Part shown: one piece after another, positions 17,013 through 24,635 of the stretch
How positions within the stretch are numbered: position 1 is the first letter of the stretch
Layout: each line of letters opens with the position of its first letter
Origin: Sphingomonas sp. NFR15
GTDB lineage: Bacteria; Pseudomonadota; Alphaproteobacteria; Sphingomonadales; Sphingomonadaceae
Direction: 5' to 3'
Assembly: GCF_900103265.1 (NCBI RefSeq)
Contig: NZ_FMWX01000003.1
Location: 124,001-188,000 of the forward strand
DNA: 64,000 nucleotides
Notes under the pieces: generated by a model
The model's input: the letters and a program-made list of their open reading frames with translations, nothing else
What the model was told of the DNA's origin: nothing
Databases searched by the model: none
Made by a program: the position numbers and the translations under genes

Positions 17013-17786
17013 TTATGGGACGCCGAGTTCCTCGATGGGCACGCGCACCTCGATAAGGCGCCATACGACCGCGCCCGGACGGGGTTCGGCTACGCCCTCC
17101 GAAAACGTTGCCTCTCCGATCAGCAGCTTGTTGAACTCCTCTCCGCAAAGAGCGCCCGCCAAGGTTCCCTGGGGCCCCAGTCCGAAGGTGCCGCCGCCTT
17201 CTCCCTTGACGGTGGCGATCTTGTTCCCGAGTTTCAGGGCCGACAGATTTTCGTAAATCAGTCCGTCCGGGTCGATGAACTCGACCAGCCAATTCTGGGT
17301 CTTTTTCTCGCCCATGTACTTCCGCGCGTAGCTCGCATTGGGCGCGATACCGAGATAGCCATTATCCTGCGGCATATCGACGGTGACGTTCAAAGCCTTT
17401 TTCAGCGGGTTGGCGCCCTTTTTGCCCTTCTTCTCCTTCGCCTGTTTAACGGCCTCTTCGGCGGATATCTGCGTGGCGGAAGGACGCAGGTCGGAAGGAG
17501 TGAGATGCAGCTTCCCGTTCTGCACGAGGTGACGGAACTCATATTTGTCCATCGCCCGATACCAGTGTCTCGCCTGGTCCGCTTTCACGCCGTCCTCGGG
17601 GCCATTGTTGTACTGGCGCTCCTCGATGACGGCCATTGGCATCTTGCCACCCGTGACGCGCTTCGTGCTCAGCGCACCGGCGGCGACGTATTGCCTTACC
17701 TTATTGTCTATCTCGTCGGTGCTAGCAGCGAACGTCGCGCCGATGATGTGGTTCTGGACGCCTGTGGCGGTTACGCTGTTCGGCAT
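17013..17786 (-). CDS. Uncharacterised 257-residue protein of lower GC content
   Basis: I do not recognise this protein. ATG 17786 follows CGGAG at a long spacing. There is no signal peptide or membrane segment. A short N-terminal region precedes HWYRAMDKYEFRHLVQNGKL at about 74-93, then a lysine-rich linker (about 117-130), then GYLGIAPNASYARKYMGE at about 143-160 and a WLVEFIDPDGLIY strand. A tyrosine-arginine pair before a helix and a later G-I-x-P-N...Y-A-x-x-Y segment resemble ADP-ribosyltransferase-fold toxins, but the similarity is faint and no catalytic glutamate pair can be fixed. Base composition (about 55% GC in a sampled stretch) is lower than that of its neighbours, suggesting acquisition. 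Stand-alone, between a ROK and an AraC gene. Confidence 0.65.
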   Translation of the reverse strand: MPNSVTATGVQNHIIGATFAASTDEIDNKVRQYVAAGALSTKRVTGGKMPMAVIEERQYNNGPEDGVKADQARHWYRAMDKYEFRHLVQNGKLHLTPSDLRPSATQISAEEAVKQAKEKKGKKGANPLKKALNVTVDMPQDNGYLGIAPNASYARKYMGEKKTQNWLVEFIDPDGLIYENLSALKLGNKIATVKGEGGGTFGLGPQGTLAGALCGEEFNKLLIGEATFSEGVAEPRPGAVVWRLIEVRVPIEELGVP

Positions 17787-17908
17787 TGTGGGGCGGCTCC
17801 GACGGTTTTGCGGCGGTCTTAGCCCCGTCTGCCGACCGTTTGATTGCGGAGTTCCGCTTTGTTGTTACCGTTGAAGTGAAGGTGGCGGCATGCGCTTGCC
17901 GTATCACC

Positions 17909-18667
17909 TCAGACGTGCCGCCGACGCTTGCGGTGCTGTCCCGGAGACGCGCCCATGACTTTGCGAAACGCCGCGATGAACGCTTGTGCGCTTTCATAAC
18001 CGACGGTGAGCGCGACGTCCTGGACCGACGCGTCCTCGGCGAGCAGGGCGAGCGAACGGTAGATGCGGACGTGTTGGCGATACTGCCGGAAGTTAAGACC
18101 CGTCTGCGTGACGAACAGTCGGAGCAGAGTTCGTCGAGCCGTGCCCGATTCTTCCGCGAAGTTCGCGAGTGACCGTGGATCGGCCGGATCGTCTATGATC
18201 GCTTGCGCAATCCAACGCGCGCGTGGATCGGCTGGCAGTCGCACCTCGGGATTCGCGAGGTCTGAGCGGCACATCTCCGAAAGAAAGAGCGCGTGCATGT
18301 CCCGAACGGTCGCGGGAACCGCATCGTGCTGAGCGATCGCGTATAGCAGCGGACTCAATCGTAGCGCATGGATCTCTCCGCCGAAACGCCGGTCCGTTTC
18401 GAGAATACGCACGTCACACGCGCCGCGGGCCGTCACGGACAGGTCCGTACCCGGTGGCACCACGAGCACATGACCCATGGGCGTGATGCGAACCGATCCT
18501 TCGTGCTCACGCGTAATCGCGCCCGCCAGTATCGCGATCGCGATCGTAAAAGGCCGAGCATCAACGCGCAGGACTTGACCCGGCGAAAGCGCCAACGGCC
18601 TGATGTGCTCCGAAGGTTTCTCCGACAGGTCTGGCTTATCATGCAAGAGCATGCAGTTTAGACGCAT
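17909..18667 (-). CDS. AraC family transcriptional regulator
   Basis: A 252-residue regulator. The C-terminal two-helix DNA-binding domain covers about 160-250, with the second helix motif GYESAQAFIAAFRKVMGASPGQH. The N-terminal part looks like a cupin-type sensor (LVVPPGTDLSV). The effector cannot be told. It is divergent from the outer-membrane protein gene at 18878; the shared 210-base region has two palindromes (18713-18729, 18777-18786). There is a 122-base gap to the orphan gene downstream. Confidence 0.9.
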   Translation of the reverse strand: MRLNCMLLHDKPDLSEKPSEHIRPLALSPGQVLRVDARPFTIAIAILAGAITREHEGSVRITPMGHVLVVPPGTDLSVTARGACDVRILETDRRFGGEIHALRLSPLLYAIAQHDAVPATVRDMHALFLSEMCRSDLANPEVRLPADPRARWIAQAIIDDPADPRSLANFAEESGTARRTLLRLFVTQTGLNFRQYRQHVRIYRSLALLAEDASVQDVALTVGYESAQAFIAAFRKVMGASPGQHRKRRRHV

Positions 18668-18712
18668 GTTCGAAATGCTTGCTCAATCATCCTTATGTTA
18701 CAGACGACACGC

Positions 18713-18729
18713 GCGGAAACATATTCCGC
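18713..18729. promoter_or_regulatory. Perfect inverted repeat in the AraC/outer-membrane-protein divergent region
   Basis: GCGGAA, five bases, then TTCCGC, with complete symmetry of the arms. It lies 46 bases from the AraC start codon, a likely operator or activator site. It is AraC-regulator-proximal, though AraC proteins more often bind direct repeats. Confidence 0.45.
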
Positions 18730-18776
18730 CCTATCGGCTTGCAGCGGTAAGATCTTCGCCGTTTTTGGCTCAATCG

Positions 18777-18786
18777 CACAATTGTG
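18777..18786. promoter_or_regulatory. Perfect 10-base palindrome upstream of the outer-membrane-protein gene
   Basis: CACAATTGTG is fully self-complementary and lies 91 bases before the ATG at 18878. It is short, so chance is possible, but its position fits a regulator site. Confidence 0.3.
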
Positions 18787-18877
18787 TGGCGCTTCACAGA
18801 ACCGCGATGTCTGCGGAGCCAGTCTAAGAGCGCGCCATCGGCACGCGAATCGCTGCCGATCAGGTCAAGAGGAAGAT

Positions 18878-19600
18878 ATGTTGAAATCTACGGTCATCGC
18901 GCTCGGGTTGGCGAGCGTCTTCGCGGTTGCTCCGGCGTTTGCCCAGGACGGGCCGGACGCGCCGCAACCGGAAAAGCGGTTCTATGTCGGCGGGTTCCTG
19001 GGGGATCGCTTCGGCAGCGGCCAGACCTTCAGCGGCGCCAACATCACCGGGCAGCCGCGCGTGATCGAAACGCCGACCAAAGCAGACATCACCGGCGGCG
19101 TGATGATCGGCGCGGTCGCCGCACAGGGCGACTGGGGTCGCGTGCGCGTCGAGGGCGAACTGAGCGCGAGCCAAAACTCGATCAAGCGACTGGTGTTGAA
19201 CAACGTGCGGCGCGAGTTGCTGGAGGGGCGCAAATCGATCACGAGCGAGATGGTCAACGTCATGTACGACACGCCGAAGATCGCCAACCTCGTTCGGCTC
19301 TCGGCGGGCGGCGGCGTCGGTAACGCCTCGATCGACTATGACATCCGCTACAACGTCTCGGCATCCGGCCCGGCGATCAATATCCCCACCAGCGTCTCCG
19401 GGCACCTCGCCTGGCAAGCGATCGGCGGCGCTTCGGTCGCGCTTGGCCGCCGTGTCGAGTTGACCACGGACGTCCGCTACCTGCGCGTCAGCGAACATCA
19501 GGTCGAACGTTTCAACGCGACCGCAGGCACGCTCGATTCGGTTCTGGGCACGCGCTACCATAGCTTGGCGGCGACCGCGGGCTTCCGTTTCTATCTTTGA
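18878..19600 (+). CDS. Outer-membrane beta-barrel protein
   Basis: A 240-residue protein with a clean Sec signal (MLKSTVIALGLASVFAVAPAFA) and then alternating amphipathic strands typical of small OmpA/Omp25-like barrels (RFYVGGFLGDRFGSG, VMIGAVAAQGDW, RVRVEGELSAS). The last residue group FRFYL gives an aromatic C-terminal region as BAM substrates have. The ATG follows AGAGGAAG. No peptidoglycan-binding domain is present. It may be a porin or structural surface protein; no substrate is evident. Divergent AraC gene may control it. Confidence 0.8.
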   Translation: MLKSTVIALGLASVFAVAPAFAQDGPDAPQPEKRFYVGGFLGDRFGSGQTFSGANITGQPRVIETPTKADITGGVMIGAVAAQGDWGRVRVEGELSASQNSIKRLVLNNVRRELLEGRKSITSEMVNVMYDTPKIANLVRLSAGGGVGNASIDYDIRYNVSASGPAINIPTSVSGHLAWQAIGGASVALGRRVELTTDVRYLRVSEHQVERFNATAGTLDSVLGTRYHSLAATAGFRFYL

Positions 19601-19863
19601 GCGCGAACCGGCCCGTCAAGGGAACCGAGTCGGCCATCGCGGCTGGGCGACGATCCTGCTACCGTTTGCAGCAGCATCGTCGCCTGCGCTTCGAGGTGGT
19701 TAGGCGGTCACCGCCGGCGGGCCGGGCGTCGCCGTGACGCCTACCATTGCAACCGTTCGGTCCTTGCGACCAAATCGGCGCACCGATATCCGTGCGACCT
19801 ATAACCGAAAACGATCCCGCCGTGGGCCGCATGATCGGGACCATCCGAAAGAACCAGCACAAC

Positions 19864-20352
19864 ATGAGCGACGATCGTGGCGTTGATCTGATCCGAGTGG
19901 CGAAGGGCGAGGGCAGTCGTTTCGCCGTCGCCGGAGCCGATCTGACGTGGAAGATCCGCGGGCAGCAAACGGACGGCAAGTTTTGCATGTTCGAACAGGT
20001 GCTCGAGCCCGGAACGGGTGTGCCGCTCCACACGCACAGCTATTCCGAAGCCTTCTATGTGTTGAGCGGGACGATCGAGTTCGCTTCGGAGGGCGGCGTC
20101 TGGCAATGTGCGGCGGGCGATGTCGTTATCGCGCCGGCGCAGGCGAAACACACGTTTCATAACCGGGGCGATGAGACGGCTCGTTTGCTGAGCATCTCCG
20201 TTGTGGGCCATGAACGGTTTTTCGATGCGGTCGAGCAGGCGGATCGGGCGGAGCCATTCTCCGCGCTAGCTCCGGAAGCGGCGATGGCACGGGTCGTGGC
20301 GATCGGCTCTGAAACCGACACCAACTTCGTGCTCGGTGAGAAGGCGCGCTGA
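19864..20352 (+). CDS. Cupin domain protein
   Basis: A 162-residue single-domain cupin. Both cupin motifs are present: PLHTHSYSEAFYVLSG gives the H-x-H-x(3)-E metal set, and GDVVIAPAQAKHTFHN supplies the last histidine. The ATG at 19864 has only a weak ribosome-binding site (GAAAGAA 13 bases upstream); an in-frame ATG at 19831 is an alternative. Function could be a small-molecule oxygenase, isomerase or sensor; nothing here decides. It converges on the anti-sigma gene with 120 bases between and no clear terminator. Confidence 0.8.
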   Translation: MSDDRGVDLIRVAKGEGSRFAVAGADLTWKIRGQQTDGKFCMFEQVLEPGTGVPLHTHSYSEAFYVLSGTIEFASEGGVWQCAAGDVVIAPAQAKHTFHNRGDETARLLSISVVGHERFFDAVEQADRAEPFSALAPEAAMARVVAIGSETDTNFVLGEKAR

Positions 20353-20472
20353 CGCGGTCGACGCGCCCTACGTCAAACTCGGTGCCTGCTGCGCGAGCGT
20401 CAACTGAGGTCATGCATCAAGGCAGACGCGTGCGGATGCGCAAGCTGAGTCGGCCCCTCTCTTTAAGGCGTC

Positions 20473-21255
20473 TCAGGTCCGTTCGAATTGCGTGCGGATC
20501 ATGTCGGCCACGTTGTGGAGCGTGTCGCCGCCATCGCCATTGCCACTGAAGATGCCGAACCCCATCCCGTTATCGGCCCAAGTCCAGCCGCGCACGCCGC
20601 CTTCCTTGCGGGGAACCATCTTGTCGGTGCGATCGACCTGCATCGGACGGACATAGACCGCGACCCGCCCGCCATCGGCATAGCGATAGAGATAAAGCCC
20701 GGCGGGCCCGTGTTCGGACGCGACGAGCCGGCCACCGATCAACTCCAGCCCGGCACCGCGCAGATCGGGGGCCTTGATCGGCCGTGAAAGCCGCGCGGAG
20801 ATCCAACCGTCGAGCGCGCCACGCTGGCTGGCGGCGATCTCCACCGGGTGAAGGGTGTCGCTGGCATAGACCGAGTAGCTCGCCGCCGCCTCGCGCGCGA
20901 GCGCCGCGGTCCCGACCGTGGGCGGCGCGCTCCATCCGCGCAGCATCCATCCGCCCGCGCCGCCGAGCAGCAGCAGCGCGGCCACGTTCGCCGCGAAGGC
21001 AGGGCGCGCGCGCGCGAACCAGCGGGCGCGTGGCGCCTCGCGCAATCGCAGGTCGAGTGCCGGGGGCAGCGGTTCATCGACGATCGGATCGAGCGCCCGG
21101 CGTAGCGCGTCCCGCTGTGAACGATAGGCAAGCAGCCGGGCCGCTTCCTCCGGGCGTGCCGCCAGCCACGCGGCGACGGCGACCTCCCGATCCGGCGCAA
21201 GCCGGCCATCGACATGCGCCTGAAGTTCGGCCTCGGTGACGGAAATGTCGCTCAT
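20473..21255 (-). CDS. Membrane-spanning anti-sigma factor
   Basis: A 260-residue protein that starts at ATG 21255, overlapping the sigma-factor stop in ATGA. Residues 1-85 resemble a cytoplasmic anti-sigma domain (VTEAELQAHVDGRLAPDRE, as in ChrR/RsrA-like short anti-sigma factors but without a zinc-binding HxxxCxxC). One membrane helix follows (FAANVAALLLLGGAGGWML, about 100-118), then a 140-residue periplasmic part rich in strands. The overlap and order mark it as the partner that holds the ECF factor inactive. The periplasmic domain likely senses the signal or is degraded by proteases. Confidence 0.88.
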   Translation of the reverse strand: MSDISVTEAELQAHVDGRLAPDREVAVAAWLAARPEEAARLLAYRSQRDALRRALDPIVDEPLPPALDLRLREAPRARWFARARPAFAANVAALLLLGGAGGWMLRGWSAPPTVGTAALAREAAASYSVYASDTLHPVEIAASQRGALDGWISARLSRPIKAPDLRGAGLELIGGRLVASEHGPAGLYLYRYADGGRVAVYVRPMQVDRTDKMVPRKEGGVRGWTWADNGMGFGIFSGNGDGGDTLHNVADMIRTQFERT

Positions 21256-21794
21256 GATACGATCCGCAGCGCCGGGCGTGCGCCGACGCTCTCCCCCGCC
21301 AGCATCCGCCGCAAGCGTTCGCGCGCGCGCGACAGACGCGACATCACCGTTCCCATCGGCACGTCGAGTATCAGGGCCGCTTCGGCGTAGCTCAGCTCTT
21401 CGACCCCGACCAGCAGCATCACGGTGCGTTGTTCCTCCGGTAGTGCCGCGACAAGCGCGAGAATGTCGTCCCGCGCGATCGCCGCGTCCTGACGCGCGGG
21501 TGTCGCCAGCCGCCCCTCGGGCAGTGTGTCGATCGGCTCGGCGGTGCCGCGCCGCTTGCCCTGCCGCAAGCGATCCAACGCCAGATTGTGGAGGATGGTG
21601 AACAGCCAGGCCCGCACGCTCGCCGCTTCGCGCCGCTGCGCCCAACGCGCGATGGCGCGCTCCAGCACGTCCTGCACCAGATCGTCGGCATCCTCCCGAT
21701 CGCGCAGCAGCGCGCGGGCATAGCGGCGGAGCGCCGGGATCAGCGGCTGGACGAGGGAAATCATCTCGGCGCTCGGTTGCATCGGTCGGTACAT
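21252..21794 (-). CDS. ECF-type RNA polymerase sigma factor
   Basis: A 180-residue sigma factor with region 2 (about 15-80; YARALLRDREDADDLVQDVLERA, and WLFTILHNLALDRLR) and region 4 (about 115-170; LPEEQRTVMLLVGVEELSYAEAA, GTVMSRLSRARERL). Regions 1 and 3 are absent, as in all ECF factors. The -10 element of its own promoter ends only 7 bases before ATG 21794, so the message is either leaderless or begins at an internal ATG (21782 or 21764). It is co-transcribed with the anti-sigma gene. Targets include, by sequence, its own promoter and that of the catalase gene. Confidence 0.93.
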   Translation of the reverse strand: MYRPMQPSAEMISLVQPLIPALRRYARALLRDREDADDLVQDVLERAIARWAQRREAASVRAWLFTILHNLALDRLRQGKRRGTAEPIDTLPEGRLATPARQDAAIARDDILALVAALPEEQRTVMLLVGVEELSYAEAALILDVPMGTVMSRLSRARERLRRMLAGESVGARPALRIVS

Positions 21795-21800
21795 AGTCGA

Positions 21801-21828
21801 TGAGACGCCGGGTGGCGCCTTTTATTCC
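21801..21828 (-). promoter_or_regulatory. ECF-type promoter of the sigma/anti-sigma operon
   Basis: Read on the minus strand, GGAATA (-35), a 15-base spacer, then CGTCTCA (-10). It is identical in both hexamer blocks and in spacing to the promoter at 21854 on the other strand. This is the expected layout of an autoregulated ECF system. Confidence 0.75.
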
Positions 21829-21853
21829 CGCGATCTTTTGTTCGATTGCAGAT

Positions 21854-21881
21854 GGAATAAAAACGGCGCGGCATCGTCTCA
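21854..21881 (+). promoter_or_regulatory. ECF-type promoter of the catalase-cytochrome b561 operon
   Basis: GGAATA, 15 bases, CGTCTCA. Transcription would start near 21888, leaving a leader of about 20 bases with a GAAAGGA ribosome-binding site before ATG 21909. Matching promoters face both ways within 80 bases. Confidence 0.75.
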
Positions 21882-21908
21882 CTCTCGAAGATCGCGAAAG
21901 GACCAGGT

Positions 21909-22985
21909 ATGCCAGCCCATCAACGTTCCATTGCCGGGCAGGCCGCGCTGATCGGCGCGGTCGTGTTGCTGCTCGTCGCGGGCTTCGCCTGGGCGGCGGG
22001 GTGGATCGGCCCCAGGCGGATCAGCGGCGGCGACATCACCGCCGCGCTCGACGCCAATGGCGGCAAGCATCCGGGCTACCGGCGCGCGCACGCCAAGGGG
22101 CTGTGCCTGAGCGGCCACTTCGATGCGAACGGGGCTGGCAGCGAACTCTCCTCGGCGCGCGTGTTCGCGCGGGGCGGCTATCCGGTGATCGGGCGCTTCT
22201 CGCTCGGCGGTGGCAATCCGCTCGCGACCGACGGCCGCAACGTGTTCCACGCCATGGCGCTCCAGGTGAAGGCACCGGATGGGCAGGAGTGGCGGCTGGC
22301 GATGGACCACACGCCGATCTTCCCGGTCGCCGACGTCCCCTCGTTCATCGCGCTGCAAAAGGCGACTACGCCCGACCCGACGACCGGCAAGCCCGATCCG
22401 GCGGTGATGAAGCCGTTCCTGCAAGCGCATCCCGAGGTGAAGGCGTTCCAGGATTATATGGCCAAAGCCGTGCTGCCCGACAGTTTCGCCAATGCGACCT
22501 ATTACAGCATCAACGCCTTCCGCTTCACGGACGGGCGCGGGCAGACCCGCTTCGTGCGCTGGCAGTTCGTTCCCGAGGCGCCGCTCGCCGGGCTCGACAA
22601 GAAAGCGCTCGGCACGCTGCCGCGCGATTATCTCATCCGGGAGATGATCGCGCGCACCGCGCGTGGCCCGTCACGCTGGCATCTGCAGCTTGTCGCCGCC
22701 AACCCGGGCGATAAGACCGATGACGCGACGGTGGCGTGGACCGGCCCGCACCGCACCGTCGATGCGGGCACGCTGGTGCTGACCGGCGTGCAGCCCGAGG
22801 AGAATGGCGCGTGCCGCGATCTGAACTTCGACCCCACCATCCTGCCGCCTGGCATCGCCATCTCCGACGATCCGCTGCTCGCGGCGCGCTCGAAGGCCTA
22901 TTCCTCCTCCTTCACCCGGCGCGCGGGTGAGACGCCGGGGCCGAGCGCCATTGGCCAGGATCTCGCCAAGGAGCATGTACGATGA
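21909..22985 (+). CDS. Membrane-anchored catalase-family peroxidase (SrpA type)
   Basis: A 358-residue small catalase. A single N-terminal membrane helix (about 9-31) anchors it with the enzyme facing the periplasm. The distal histidine is His61 in RRAHAKGLCLSGHF, and the haem-ligating tyrosine is Tyr331 in the R-x3-Y motif RSKAYSSS. Small catalases of this type lack the C-terminal flavodoxin-like domain and often act as peroxidases. The downstream cytochrome b561 overlaps it by 4 bases (ATGA), suggesting that electrons reach the haem from the quinone pool. Transcribed from an ECF promoter. Confidence 0.88.
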   Translation: MPAHQRSIAGQAALIGAVVLLLVAGFAWAAGWIGPRRISGGDITAALDANGGKHPGYRRAHAKGLCLSGHFDANGAGSELSSARVFARGGYPVIGRFSLGGGNPLATDGRNVFHAMALQVKAPDGQEWRLAMDHTPIFPVADVPSFIALQKATTPDPTTGKPDPAVMKPFLQAHPEVKAFQDYMAKAVLPDSFANATYYSINAFRFTDGRGQTRFVRWQFVPEAPLAGLDKKALGTLPRDYLIREMIARTARGPSRWHLQLVAANPGDKTDDATVAWTGPHRTVDAGTLVLTGVQPEENGACRDLNFDPTILPPGIAISDDPLLAARSKAYSSSFTRRAGETPGPSAIGQDLAKEHVR

Positions 22986-23545
22986 ACCGCCGCTCGCCCG
23001 ATTTTCACCCGGCGCTGCGTACGCTGCACTGGCTGATGGCCGCGATGGTGCTCACCATGTTGTTCATCGGCGTCGGCATGGTCTCCACGTCGGGGCCGGC
23101 TTATGTGACGTTGCTCGCGCTGCACCGCCCGGTCGGCATCGTCATCCTCATTCTCGTGCTGATCCGGCTGCCGCTGCGACTGTTCACCGGCGCGCCAGCC
23201 TTGCCCGACGATCTGCCACCGCAGCAGAAGTTCGTCGCCAAGGCGTCGCACGTCCTGCTCTACGCCAGCATGGTCGCGATGCCGCTGATCGGGTGGGCGA
23301 TGCTGTCGGCCGGTGGCTACCCCGTGCATGTGACGAAGGCGATCATCCTCCCGCCGATTCTGCCGCACGACCTGCCGGTCTATGCCTTTCTGCGCGAGGC
23401 GCACACGATCATAGCCTTGCTGTTCTTCGCGTTGATCGTCGCGCATCTCTCCGCCGCGCTGATGCATGGGCTGATCCGCCGCGATGGAGTGTTGAGGAGC
23501 ATGACGAGTGGTCATCACGCAGATGCAAGCGCGGAACGCAGGTAA
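22982..23545 (+). CDS. Cytochrome b561 family di-haem membrane protein
   Basis: A 187-residue protein with four membrane helices and the family histidines His16 (RTLHWLMA), His48 (ALHRPVG), His141 (REAHTII) and His155 (IVAHLSA), which would bind two b haems. It starts inside the catalase stop region. Bacterial members oxidise ubiquinol or pass electrons to periplasmic partners. Coupling to a periplasmic haem peroxidase points to quinol-driven peroxide reduction; this is inference from gene order. Confidence 0.88.
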   Translation: MNRRSPDFHPALRTLHWLMAAMVLTMLFIGVGMVSTSGPAYVTLLALHRPVGIVILILVLIRLPLRLFTGAPALPDDLPPQQKFVAKASHVLLYASMVAMPLIGWAMLSAGGYPVHVTKAIILPPILPHDLPVYAFLREAHTIIALLFFALIVAHLSAALMHGLIRRDGVLRSMTSGHHADASAERR

Positions 23546-23877
23546 CACGGTCTCGCGGTCATCCGGTTCGCTCTCGCCGCCTTGCCCGACGAAAGCGGAG
23601 GATCGCAGGCTGAGCGCGGCTCACGTCGGGCTGAGCTCGAACCACCTCGCGATTCGTCGCGTCAGCGCCTAGCGGAGCAGCCGGATGCAATATTTCGTAA
23701 TGTTCGGCCGGGGCGCGATCGGTTCGCCGCGTGCTCCATCATCCCGGAACCAAGAACGGTGCTGAACGGCGCCACAGGAGGCTCGCGTCGGCGAAAGGAG
23801 GCGCGTCCGATCCTCGCCCCTTCGCCCGAGCTCGACGCGGCCGCCGCTTCATCTCAAATGATCACGGAGCCAACCCC
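23546..23877. other. Gene-free stretch between cytochrome b561 and response regulator
   Basis: No convincing coding frame or RNA gene. GC-rich throughout, except a short AT-richer piece around 23688-23702 (GCAATATTTCGTAAT) that could hold the regulator's promoter. A GGAG precedes the regulator's ATG at 23878. Nothing else is visible. Confidence 0.5.
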
Positions 23878-24630
23878 ATGGGCATGATCGACGTCAGCAG
23901 CGACATTCTGGCGAAAAAAGCGCCACGCGTTCTCATCGTCGATGACGATCCCGCCATGCAGCGGTTGATCGCCGAATGCATCAACGGCCATAACATGCGT
24001 GCCGTGGTCGCCAGCGACGGGCAGGCGATGTTCCGGGCGATAGCGGCGCGCGAACCCGATCTCATCATCCTAGATCTGCACCTCGGCACCGACGATGGGC
24101 TCGATCTGTTGCGGAACCTGCGCACGCGCAGCGTCGTGCCGGTGATCCTCATCACCGGCCACCGGCGTGAGGAGATCGACCGCATCATCGGCCTGGAACT
24201 GGGCGCTGACGATTACATCACCAAGCCGTTCAGCCTGCGCGAACTGCTCGCCCGCTCGCGCGCGTTGCTGCGCCGCCGCACCATGGACACGCTGCATCCG
24301 GTGCGGCGAGAGGAACAGCGTTACACTTTCCTGGGCTGGCAGTTCGACCAGCGTGCGCGGCAACTGACCACCCCGGCCGGCGAGACCGTGACGATCACCA
24401 AGGGCGAGTTCGCGCTGCTGAGCGCGTTCGTCGCCGCGCCGCGCCGGCCGCTGTCGCGCGAACATCTGCTTCAGGCGACGCGCGTGCATGAAGACGTCTA
24501 TGATCGCAGCATCGACGTGCAGATCCTGCGGCTGCGGCGCAAGCTCGAGATCGACGCGAGCAATCCGCAGTTGATCCGCACCGAACGCGGGGTGGGCTAC
24601 ATCTTCGATGCCGATGTGCAACTCGTCTAG
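23878..24630 (+). CDS. OmpR family response regulator
   Basis: A 250-residue regulator with a complete receiver: acidic pocket Asp22-24 in IVDDDP, phosphorylation site Asp66 in IILDLHLG, the threonine in LITGH and Lys116 in DDYITKPF. A winged-helix output domain covers about 145-245 (TKGEFALLSAF, RSIDVQILRLRRKLE, ERGVGYIFD). ATG 23878 follows GGAG at 8 bases. It is followed 5 bases later by the cytochrome c peroxidase gene and then the kinase gene, so the three are probably one operon and a two-component pair. Confidence 0.92.
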   Translation: MGMIDVSSDILAKKAPRVLIVDDDPAMQRLIAECINGHNMRAVVASDGQAMFRAIAAREPDLIILDLHLGTDDGLDLLRNLRTRSVVPVILITGHRREEIDRIIGLELGADDYITKPFSLRELLARSRALLRRRTMDTLHPVRREEQRYTFLGWQFDQRARQLTTPAGETVTITKGEFALLSAFVAAPRRPLSREHLLQATRVHEDVYDRSIDVQILRLRRKLEIDASNPQLIRTERGVGYIFDADVQLV

Positions 24631-24635
24631 CGGCG

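Noticed and set aside
21256..21882. Upstream extension of the anti-sigma frame through the sigma-factor gene
   Set aside because: The extension only reads the sigma gene in another frame; the ATGA overlap at 21252-21255 gives a natural start.
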